A DNA stretch of 64,000 nt from Flaveria trinervia. Its lineage: Eukaryota; Streptophyta; Magnoliopsida; Asterales; Asteraceae. This document shows positions 54,366 to 64,000 of the stretch, piece after piece; position 1 is the stretch's first letter; each line of letters begins with the position of its first letter. Position numbers and translations under genes: made by a program. A model generated the notes under the pieces. It was not told where the DNA came from. It made no database searches and saw only the letters and a program-made list of their open reading frames with translations. The stretch covers positions 68,426,560 through 68,490,559 of the forward strand of contig CM046452.1 in NCBI GenBank assembly GCA_025506515.1, given 5' to 3'.

Positions 54366-56725
54366 AGTTGACGGGAACAGGTAGGGTTCTAAAATTGGGA
54401 CAGATGAAGCCCAACATATTTAAGACGATAAGAAAGCCTATTGTGGGCTTCTTAAAGGTAGAAATAACCTTTGTCCCAATAATGTTAGAGATTATTGCTC
54501 AAGGTGGAAATCTAGCAGCACCAACTAGTGGTGAACCCACACCTTCTACTTTACTACAACCCACACAACCACAAATAGCCATCACTTACCAAAGAAAATC
54601 CAAGTGAACCCCTACACAAACTGAGCAGCTTGTGCAGGCCCCCATAACATCACGCATGCAGGAAGAAGTGGACACTAAAGCTCCCACTTCCCCTAAGGAA
54701 CAAACCATTTCCATCTCACCAATGATCAGTGTTGAGGTTCCTCATGCTCAACCTAATGCTCATAACTCCAGCAGGCTTAAGCCTTCACTTAGAATCTCAA
54801 ATATCTAGTGAATCATTTTTAAAGGACAGCTGCTATCCCCAGCCTCTTGTTCTAAACCAACTAATTCCCAACCTAGAATTCTATGATGATGAACACATGG
54901 GATTCAGTGAGTTCTATGAGTCTCTCTTGTCCACCCCTAGTCAAGGAGAGATGAGTACTCATGCCTCTCTATGTCTAGCCCATATCATCTACCCACTACT
55001 AAGATGGATCTACCTCAACCTATTTAGGAGATCCTTATGGAAGAGGCTCTAACTTCAATAAGTGATTACATTCTTAAGACCTCATCCATGGCAACCCAGT
55101 CCATTGAAACTTCATAGCAGTTGTTAGTATGCAAGGGAAATCCAACAACTAAGAACATCAGGCTGGTGATGATGAAGAAGACTTAGGTCCTATTTTCTCA
55201 TCCCCTAGTGATTCTTCTGATGAACATGATATGAACATAAGGTTAAAGATGTAAAAAGTAACCAAAACATGCACCTATATAGTCTCCAAGGTTAGTCACT
55301 TGGAATCTCAAGTGACTACCTTGCAAAGAAGGGTCAACAATTAGCAACATGAGATTTTTTATTTTAAGGAAAAACTAGTTGGGGGACCTTTAAGAGACAC
55401 TATACTAGGAATACAAGAACCTATGGATGTAATAAACTTAACCCCCAGCTCAGCCATACAAGAAAGCCGCTATCAGGGCTACCCCCAGGCCAAACTCTCA
55501 AAATGATGAATTGATGGCAGCCATGATAAACTACTTGGGGAACATGACTATGAAGTAGATCAAATTATCTCTCAATGAACTATGGAGTCATTAAAGGAGA
55601 AGAAGAAGGTAGAGGATGTAGAGTTGCTCCTCAAGGTCAAAGAAAAAATAAGCTAAAAAAGGCTATATAAGCATGCCCCTACTATCTACCTAGTTTAAGA
55701 GAGTCCTGAGACAGAGGCTGTGGAAATTTTACAACCTTAGGTAGACAAGGAAGTTTATATACAAAAAATGATCTACTACCTGAGTGCTACAGGCCTCTAT
55801 CAGGCATCTGCACTTCTTCCCATATCATATGAGTACATAGAATTCGAGTATCTTATACAGCTAGAACAACAAGTTATTAAAGAACAAAAGGGTGTTAAGA
55901 GAAAGATGAGGGAAGAGGCTTCAAAGTCAAGAGCCATCATCCAAAAGAGTCAAAAGAAGTCTGCTAATAGGCAGAGGATGATAAGCTTCTTGAAGTTGTA
56001 TGAATTCTCCGAAATATGGCTTGGTCCAATGTCTCTATCCATTATTGATAAGCATATTAGAGTGATCAAGCAGAAGATTAAAAAAAGAGAGCTTGTTGAC
56101 TTGCATTCTCTACCAAGTCACACTATTCCTAAAGTTGAGGTCAAGGTTGAACCCACATAAGACAACACAGTCTTGACCTAGAGCTGCATCCTAGCCAGTT
56201 TCATCTTCTAATCCATAGTGGATCCTACTCCCTTTCCTTCTAAACCTGTGAGGGAAGGGGACCCAACTAAGAGAGACAGAACAGGACAACCTAGTGCTGA
56301 AAACTAATGCTCTCAGTTAATGATTTCAAAGGGAGGAAAAGGATGGCCATGAAAAGTGTATATAAGAAGAAGAATTCAAAGGCATCCACCTCCATACCAT
56401 AGGATGATTCAAAGCATTCTGAGGAAATGCAAGAAGAGGCTGCTCAACCACTCCAACTCAAGCACAACCTCTTGTATCTAGAAGGCCCATTCGGTCTTTG
56501 ACCTTTGCTTCAAATCTAGACAAATGGTATATCATAATGGATGAAGGAGGTCAAGATGTCTAATTCTGGCAAGATATGCTTGATATTCCTCTTCATGATC
56601 TCTATGACATGAGATGGTATTATGAGAATCTGAAGGATCCTAGCCAATCAATGAATAAGGAAATGGTCTTGGTCCTAATAAGGACTATCAACATCTAAAC
56701 AACCTTCTCTGTTTTTATAGCATCA
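54366..56725 (+). pseudogene. Accessory ORF remnant of element D
   Basis: Plus-strand fragments upstream of the D 3' LTR: KPIVGFLKVEITFVPIMLEI followed by a Pro/Thr/Gln-rich stretch (54420-54600), a Ser-rich region, and 55768-56160 with IEFEYLIQLEQQVIKEQKGV and Lys-rich coiled-coil sequence. Near 56520-56690, DKWYIIMDEGGQDV and LHDLYDMRWYYENLKDPSQS appear. The order, Pro-rich middle and Tyr-rich C-end parallel the aORFs of A, B and E. It is heavily degraded; homology is weaker than between A, B and E. Confidence 0.45.
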
Positions 56726-56730
56726 TCCAA

Positions 56731-56739
56731 CGGGGAGTT
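56731..56739 (+). other. Polypurine tract of D
   Basis: CGGGGAGTT directly before the 3' LTR; one change from the GGGGGAGTT of E. Confidence 0.7.
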
Positions 56740-57374
56740 TGTAAAGTTATATTAGAAAGGCTAATGCAACCAGAGTGTTTTATCATGCATCAATTTATGA
56801 ACAACGTAGAAGGCAAAGACCAAATCTTCCAAAGCCAATATAAAGTATTTTGAAGTTTGAAAGACAAAGTCTTCCAAAGCCAATAAATTGAAGACTGATT
56901 TCTTCCGAAGACATAGCGGACATGCTTTCTTTGATCAACTTTTGCATAAAGTTGACCGACTTACGGCTGCAACTCTAAAGACTCACCAACTTGTATAAGT
57001 TGGTGAAAAGGTCCATTGTTTTGCAACTATAGATTAAGGTTGAGAGTCTGTAACTTTCTCCTTTGTACTTTTTATCCTTTTTGTGATATATTAGGATGTG
57101 AGCTATTACATGTCATACTAACAAATCAAAAGACAACCTCCCTTTTGACTCTACATTAATCTTGTTATCTAGATTAATATTACTAGTTGGCTTTCAAATT
57201 ATAGCCGGTAGTAGGATGTAGTATAAAGTATCTTATTTTCTAGTATGTCTAGTGATGCTTTGTAATTGCAAAATAATTTGAGAGCAATATACAACATTCT
57301 TCAAAACCATATTTATCTGTTCTTGCTCTTTTGTTCTGTCTAATTACTTGCATGTGTTCTTAGCATCCTCGACA
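56740..57374 (+). repeat. 3' LTR of element D
   Basis: Starts TGTAAAG and follows the 5' LTR (17350) with many substitutions and indels: the motif GTCTTCCAAAGCC replaces GTCTTCCGAAGCC in places, and TTCTTCCGAAGAC is retained near 56908. The right end is uncertain; CATCCTCGACA (57364-57374) aligns with GATCCTACA of the 5' LTR if about 90 bases are missing. The two LTRs are much more diverged than those of E or B, so D is the older insertion. Confidence 0.7.
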
Positions 57375-59794
57375 TAAAATCGGTTCACTATTTGATCCGT
57401 TAAGTGTTATTAACACTCTCCCCTCGTGAAACTAATTGTATTGACTATCCTTAACTGTTCCTGCTGTGATTTATGCAAAAAAAATTTAACTCTTCCAAGG
57501 ATATAAAAGTTTATGCGTGAGCAATGTGAAAGCTATCAAAAAATTAACTAGCAAATGTGAAAATTATCTAAGAATAACGTTTGAATGTGAAAAGTTTAGT
57601 CATATATGAAACCAATGAAGTTTTCATACGAGTTCATGAATACAATTATGATTTTGGAGGTTAAATTTTTGTCCAAATGTAATCCAAATCTAGCTTTTAA
57701 ATCTATCTTTTCCATAAACCTAATTAGAGTCTAGGTAATTTTACTTAGTTCAATTAAACAACTATTTGTCTCTAATTCAATTCAATCGATCACTGTTGTG
57801 ACCGAATACCTACTTGAACTCAATAATAGTCCAATTGACCTTCAAACTCAATCCATTTCACCAAAAACCTGCTCCATAACCTTTGTAAATCACTATCAAT
57901 CATTGTACCAATCATACACACTTAAAACTTATGTTAAACAAGCTACTTAAACCTTGATTGAGCGCCATAGATCTGATAATAACTGTTGGGATCAATATTT
58001 CCTCAATAACACTTTATAAACGTTGATTAAGTTCAAGAAACATGGAATTAATGTTGAATCATCATCATAACACGAGTTTAAATGTCAAATTATAATTAAA
58101 CAACTAGAGTAAATAAAGTTCTCTTGAATTTTATTTCAAAATTGCTTGTTCAAATCATTACAATGTTGGGAATAACAAATGATACAAATTACATCGCAAT
58201 TGATCTATTTATACAAAATTACATAGTTTTCGCATACCCTAATGTTTTAACATGGACTTCAAATTTTTGCTTCATCAAATGTTCTTGCATAGGTTTGGTT
58301 TAACTTCAGTAAATATTGGTTGGATCAAAGTTCTCACATAATCTTGAGTTTTTACGTGAAGTATATTTTGATTTCTTGAGTGTATATTTGTGAACTCTAC
58401 AATTCAATTGTTTCTTATCTGGTGCATTTTGTATCATGATTTTTTTCATAATTGCAATTGATAAATTATTTTGTTTAATTCATCAATATTATCTTTGAAA
58501 ATCTCATCATTAGTTAAATATTTTGATTAAAATGTTGTAGTTTTAAGGATTCCAAAATCAGTTGATTATTATGAGCTTGATATCGTCAAACATTTTCAAC
58601 GCACTTTGATGAAAAAAGATCACCATATACCTTCATTGTTTGCAGAAGACTTAGGTTCATCTTTTACCACATACATCATGAACGCCTTGTGAACCATTTC
58701 TTCAAGAATCTTTGTTTCATCAGCACTTTTAACAGCTTCAGAACTCTTCTCTACTTAAAACTGAGCAACTTTAACAACTTCAACAATCTAAATTTTCTCT
58801 TCAAATTAACTTTTAGTCATAATCTTCTTTTCTTCAAAAATATCCTGAATATGGTCTTTCATACTTTCCTCAAACAATCCACACAAGGTAGATTCTTAAC
58901 ATGGATTTCCAAAACATGATCAACCTCACTGACCTTAAAATCTTGATCACACTTTATTTAGAAAGATTCAAATCTCCAACAACCTTAGGAAGAAAAAAAT
59001 CTTTATCAATTTCACTAATTTCTGTTAAATCATCAAGAAAATAACTTAACACAAATCTCCAAGAATATCATCAACTTCTTCATGATATTTCTTATTTTGA
59101 ACTTCAAACAAAATCGTACCACATTTTAACTCTAAGATTTGTATTAGATTACACCAATCATAATTTGAAATTATTTAAGATAGCATGGTCTTATCAGTAG
59201 TAGATGAAAGTAGTTTCAACCTCATATATCACCATCTTCTTGTTTCCTTATGGATAGTGTAATTTTAGGTTTAGCACATTCTCGAAAAAATGCCTCGGTT
59301 GCCACACTTACAGCATCTTAGGTTGGATTTATCTAAAATCTAATTTTGCTATTATTTCTTATCTCAGAAGCCTTTCTTTTGCTTCTTTTGATAAAGTTTT
59401 GGCTCTATAGACTTCCATATTCATTTGATATTTGATATCATTCTTTTTAATAGCATAAATAATATGGTGAACAAGGCAAGATGTTCCTTAATAAATTGAA
59501 TTGTTAGCTTAGGTACAAGAAAACTTTGCTTAGCAATGTAAGTTTGATTAACATGTGAAACTAGAATGGCTTGAGAAATTGAGCTTTAAAAGATGATGGA
59601 AAATATGGAATAGATTTTTTTTGAACTTCTCGCCTAAGTTGAACAACAAGTTCCTATTTTTGGCACATTTGAGTATAGCTCTAAGTAGTCATGATTCCTT
59701 GCCATATTTGGATATGGAGCAATTGCTTTAGGACTCATAGAACTTAAATGGTTAGTTGCCTTATACGGTTTGATAGTGGATATCTGTAAGAGTT
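57375..59794. other. AT-rich decayed DNA with Copia traces
   Basis: No intact gene. Two traces on the minus strand: a degenerate primer site beside a possible LTR start (TGTTGGGATC at 57984), and a gag zinc knuckle, LRCCKCGNRGIFSRMC (about 59278-59330), flanked by decayed gag-like helices to about 59770. The short open frame at 58689-58919 (Phe/Asn/Leu-rich) looks like chance in AT-rich DNA. Confidence 0.5.
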
Positions 59795-60039
59795 TATGTT
59801 AAAGGTTGATGCTAACCAAAGATCCCTAGGCACGCACTAAAGTACAAGAAAGTTATCTAGAAGATTTGACCGTGCACAAAGAAAAATAAATTAGAAGCCA
59901 AAACTAAAGTCTTCCAAAGGTTGAAGACAAACTCTTCTGAAGCCTAAAGACAGCACTCTTTTAAAGATAGAGAAGACATATTTCTCTCATGTACTTTTGA
60001 CAAAAAAAGAAGACCTATCCACTTCAACCTTAAAAACTC
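59795..60039 (+). repeat. Fragment of a D-family LTR, cut by F
   Basis: Starts near ATGTTAAAGGTTGATGCTAACC, like the D LTR start, and continues with AAAGTCTTCCAAAGG, CTCTTCTGAAGCC and GACAAAAAAAGAAGACC in the order found in D U3. It stops at the first base of the F LTR. Confidence 0.55.
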
Positions 60040-60771
60040 TATAGATACATGTGTACCTAGTTATGAGCTTAATGTAAATGTCTTTCATGTCTTACACATA
60101 TGTAATGAATGGGTTCAATGAAATATAATTTGTGGTTGATGTTTATTAATGTTTAATATTTCATATTATTATTGTGTTAAAATATAATGAACTTACTATA
60201 TAGGTTTGAGCGTGTTATGCATGATTCTTAGTCAATAATGATTAAGAAATGTGTTCAACATGGTCGGATAAGTAATCATGCGAATGGCACATACTTATGG
60301 ACCATACGCATGAATACATCATGCTTATGGACCAGCGCACGACTGAACCAGGAGACTGGATCAGTCGCATGATTGAGACATAAGACTGACTCAGTCGCAC
60401 GACTGAACCTTCAGTCGTGCGTATGACTCAGTCGCATGATTCAATCACACGACTGAACCATGCTAATGGTTCAGTCGTATGAATGGAAGCCCCTAACCTA
60501 TGAGTACCACTTAATTCGTGGAAAAAAAGAGGAATTCTAAACACTTGATATTCTTACGAACCTTAGCCGTCCAGAACGTCCAAGGAAGCCTGTCCAAATT
60601 CATAGATCATTCCTCATCGATCTCTATTCGTTCGTAACGTTTAGTTTCAATCTTACATCGATCGGGTAATTGTTCTCACTAATTGGATCGCCAATCAAAT
60701 AGGATTCCAGACTATTTGATTCGGTGTAAACGCAGAATCTGTTAGTATTCCGTACATACATGGTCCTAACA
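60040..60771 (+). repeat. 5' LTR of Copia element F
   Basis: About 732 bp, E family (start TATAGATACATG, end GGTCCTAACA). Palindromes lie at 60290-60480 (exact TCAGTCGCACGACTGA at 60391-60406). The TATA box of E (TATAAATA) is TATGAGTA at 60499-60506, so promoter activity is probably lost. Its 3' partner is outside the window. Confidence 0.85.
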
Positions 60772-60773
60772 AG

Positions 60774-60785
60774 TGGTATCAGAGC
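60774..60785 (+). other. Primer binding site of F
   Basis: TGGTATCAGAGC, intact, two bases after the LTR. Confidence 0.95.
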
Positions 60786-60989
60786 TTTAGCTCTTGATTT
60801 TATGTTTGATTCAATTAGAATTGTGCCAAAACTCACGTTTTAACTCAAAAGAGTCATCTTTTTTAGTCCATAGGTGCTTTTCAACGATTCCAGGCATTAA
60901 AGTTGAAGTTTTTCATCACACGGCAGATTAGGGTTTCTGGGTAAATCGTAATTTGTGTCTTAGTGCCAAAAAATTTGATTTTTCCAAAC

Positions 60990-61225
60990 ACAGCAGCCTT
61001 CAGTCGCACGAATAGCTCATTCATATGATTGAACTCATTCGCACACTCCATCCGCACGACTGAACGCAGTCATATCATTCATTCGCATGATTGAACAACT
61101 TCAGTCGGTTGAGTCCATTCGCCTTATTCATACGCACGATTGAGTCCAATCGCATGATTGAATTCATTCGCACGAGTGATCCATACGCATTGTCCATTCG
61201 CATGATTGAAGTTGTCATGTTCTCA
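60990..61225 (+). repeat. Leader palindrome cluster of F
   Basis: CAGTCGCACGA, CATTCGCATGATTGA, CATACGCACGATTGAG and similar half- and full palindromes before gag, as in E at 19895-20110. Confidence 0.75.
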
Positions 61226-61239
61226 ACGTATAAAGTTCA

Positions 61240-62516
61240 TACAAATAGATGCTCAGTTTTCTGCATTTACTACCGGAAGGACTCACGCATCCAGAACCTT
61301 CTGCTTCTGGAGAATAAGATAGGAAATCACAATCAACTGCCAAAGCTTATAACATTGGATGACTATCCACAATGGAAACAACGGTTCGAGATTTATTTAA
61401 ATGGAGTGGATCCCAACCTCTGGACTTCTATAGAGACTGGTTACACGGTACCAGTAAGTGCAAATGGAGTACAGTTGACGTTGGGTGGAATGAGTGAGGT
61501 TCATAAGATACTCTTCAATGCTGAGAAGAAAGTTTATGCCCTGCTGACTCAGTCAATCCCAAAAGACATCTTTCACTAGTTTTCAGAGAACAAACAGTCC
61601 AAAAAGCTATGGGAGGCATTAGAGAAGAGGTATGACAGAAATGCAACGTTAAAGGCACTATAGGCTAAAGCTCTCAAGAAGGAGTTTGATAATTTCTCTT
61701 CAATTGTGAATGAGAGCTTGGATGACATCATTGATAGGTTCTACCATCTGATGAGTGAGCTGCACACTCATGGTGTAACAACATCTATGGAAGATAAAGT
61801 TTCAAGCTTTGCAGCTGGTTTGTCTGAGAAATAGGATTCATTTGTGTCCAACCTGAGACAGAATGACATACTTGCTACGTTGGACATAAATGACTTCGTC
61901 TCGAAGTTAAGGGAAGATGAACTGAGGATGAAGTACAAGTCAAAGAAAGGATCTTACATTCAGAATTCTTCACTTTATAACTCGGTTCCCAATCCAACTG
62001 GTTCAGGAGCACCACTTCAAACAGCTTTTGTGTCTAGTTCCACAGCTCCTTCTCAATCCACTACTTCAGGACAAGAACATCTGGGTCATCATCGACTCAG
62101 TACATAGTGCCTGAAGCCAATACCACGAAGTTGAAGAGCGAGAATCTCGGTAATATCACAGTGGAGATTGCAAAAGAGCACATGGACCTTCTTGCAATAG
62201 TGGTTTAATCGTATGATGGTCTAGTTGCTCGGAAGATCAGAAATTGTCATATTGCAGATGAAGACTACGAGCAGGTTGACGAGAATGAGCTGGAAAGGAT
62301 GGATATCATGTGAGCTCTAGCAAGTGCAGTTAGACGAACCAAAAAGTTCGTTAAGAAGACGTGACAAAATCTAGTAGCCACAAAAGATACGACTTTTGGT
62401 TTCGACAAAACCAAGGTCACCTGCCTCAATTGTGGTGAAAAGGGGCATTTTAAACGTGAATGTGTGAAGCCCAAGAAAACAGGAAATGGTAACCCATTTC
62501 CTACCTTCAACTGCTA
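61240..62516 (+). pseudogene. Gag N-terminal part of element F
   Basis: The E start codon ATG is not conserved (ATACAA in its place), and one base is shifted soon after. From about 61275: DSRIQNLLLLENKIGNHNQLPK, DDYPQWKQRFEIYLNGVDPNLW, KKVYALLTQSIPKDIFH then TAG (61577-61579), the same stop as in E. Then LKKEFDNFSSIVNESLDDII, EKVSSFAAGL-like, LATLDINDFVSKLREDELRMK, and the knuckle CLNCGEKGHFKREC (62425-62466), complete here and broken in E. Confidence 0.85.
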
Positions 62517-64000
62517 AGACAACGACATGGTTGGATCCAGTCCTTCAAATAAAAATACTAAAGCACTAACTGCCCAAGGTGATGAAGGAAAAGACTGGTC
62601 TTTCCAATTTGTCTCTCTTGGAGAATCAAACATTGCGTTTGTCAAAGCATTGGATGATGGGTCTGCCAGTGAAGGTAAGATTGCAGTTAAGCAAGTAATC
62701 TTAGATACAGAACAAGTTGTGAACGTAGTAAATCACTTGGTTGAGGAAGAGCTCAGAGCAACAAGTTCAGAATCTCCACAACAGAAGGGTTGACCTCTGC
62801 ATTGATGGCTGATTCAACTGAATCCTCACAGGTAAGTTCCTTAGATCAACTATTTAATAAACATGCTTGTTCTGAATGTGAAAAATTTATGGAAAGCATA
62901 GATCTAAAATTTTCTAGGTTATTAGAACACAATGATAATTTAGTAAATGACTTGCAACTCTACACTGAAGCTAATCGTATATTAAAACAAAATGAGTGCA
63001 GTTTTAAGAAAAGATAGAACTTTTGAGTAAACAACTAAGGGAAACCGAGGTTGTTGCCCTAAGTCAATCTAATGATATAAAGTTTTATTTAAATTCATTA
63101 GAAGAAACCAAAAAGTAAAAAGCAGTTTTGGAAGTCGAAGTTAATTTAGTAAAACAAAACTGCATAGTTGGGCTAGTTCTTCTCACATAGTAAAGAATTT
63201 GGTGAAAGAAAGAAACAATGGGGAAGGTTTGGGATTCAAAGTAGTTCCACCACCATATTAGATCCTCTTGAGTGAAAAATGTAGACCTATAAATAACAAC
63301 CCAATTAAGGATCATGTGGTGTCTACTCCTCTAGTTAGTGATCCTTATTCCACGGGTAAACTAGTGAAATCTGACACTACACAGAAGGTGGCTACTTTGA
63401 TATCAAAGGAAAGATGCCACTTGAGAACTTAGATGATGCATTTAAAAGGGTTAATATAAGGTCAGGTTCACCAAAAGTCCATTTCGGAATCCAAACTGTC
63501 TAAACCAGTTAACCACAAACGTGTCAATTGTCAAAGTCCAACCAAAGGGCAAGTTAAAGATGTTCAAAGCATCAAAACAATTAAATTTATTAATAAAGAT
63601 GAAACATCTAAACGAGTAGTGACAAAACCAACCAGACACACCTCACACCGTTACTAAACTCAACATCTCATAAAAGTTTTCCTTAGTCTATAGAAGCAAG
63701 ATCTTGCTACGGTTATGGAAAATGAGGACATATTTCTACTAATTGTCGTTACTATCAGACACCCAGAAAGAAAATTGAACTTTATGATACACAACAAAGT
63801 TCTTCAAAAATAAGATCTAACACTCCACCTAAGAGTGTTAGTGAATCAAAAGTTCAAACCATAAGTCAGTCGTCTGTTTACCACAAACAGGCCTTACACA
63901 AAACTGGCTTATGGAAAGAAAAATCAAGTATGGGGTTTGATAGTGAGAATGAAAAGAAGAAAGATATGCCCTCATCCTCTAATGGAAAATAGGTTGAGTT
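62517..64000 (+). pseudogene. Gag C-terminal part of element F (continues beyond window)
   Basis: DWSFQFVSLGESNIAFVKALDD (62590), NKHACSECEKFMESIDLKFSRLLEHNDNL (62850-62940) and a helical region to 63180. From 63249 it is nearly the same as 12467 onward in G, including a TGA (63723-63725) inside the second knuckle, CYGYGK-stop-GHISTNC. The window ends just before the expected gag stop and protease. Confidence 0.85.

Noticed and set aside
58689..58919. 76-codon Phe/Asn/Leu-rich frame
   Set aside because: AT-rich chance frame without domain or conserved neighbour.

Overview
The window is plant nuclear repeat DNA. It consists almost entirely of nested LTR retrotransposons, and I found no host gene, tRNA or rRNA gene, CRISPR array or bacterial-type operon. 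Evidence for a plant is the Ty1/Copia domain order (gag, protease, integrase, RT, RNase H), primer sites complementary to initiator tRNA-Met (TGGTATCAGAGC), TATA-box LTR promoters, and a long extra ORF downstream of RNase H of a kind I associate, from memory, with composite-family (Asteraceae) genomes. The species cannot be fixed from the sequence.

Layout, left to right. (1) 1-11536: Copia element A, minus strand, with its 3' LTR cut by the window edge. (2) 11578-12466: an LTR of the same family standing alone. (3) 12467-17349: element G, plus strand, a 5'-truncated relative of E and F. (4) 17350 to about 57374: element D, plus strand, a Copia element opened by later events: element E (18947-33033, perfect TTATG target duplication) and element B (33337-46612, minus strand, same family as A) both sit in its gag, while its integrase, RT and RNase H are gone and the place is held by a minus-strand Ty3/Gypsy fragment (about 48937-54000). 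The Gypsy fragment itself carries a GC-rich, organelle-like piece (about 50045-50930). (5) 57375-59794: AT-rich decayed DNA with traces of another minus-strand Copia gag. (6) 59795-60039: the start of a D-type LTR, broken by element F (60040 to past the window end), a plus-strand E-family element.

All coding regions are degraded by frameshifts and stops; the best preserved piece is the RNase H of A. Three Copia families are present (A/B, E/F/G, D). All share a gag with two zinc-knuckle regions, and in A, B, D, E and G an in-frame stop follows a conserved Asn at the gag-protease boundary, followed 15-20 bases later by a splice-acceptor-like CAG. A, B, E and D also carry a long accessory ORF (aORF) before the 3' LTR.

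The most interesting pattern is regulatory. Each family has its own short palindrome, repeated many times just upstream of the LTR TATA box: CAGCTGTTGAAG / CAGTAGTT..AACTACTG in A/B, TCAGTCGCACGACTGA and CCATTCGTACGAATGG in E/F, CTTCCGAAG in D. In A, B and E the same palindrome type is clustered again between pol and aORF and is followed by a consensus TATA box (3586-3593 minus, 37741-37748 minus, 28170-28177 plus). This looks like an internal promoter for the accessory gene built from the same cis-elements as the LTR promoter. That is an inference from sequence layout and is testable by 5'-end mapping.
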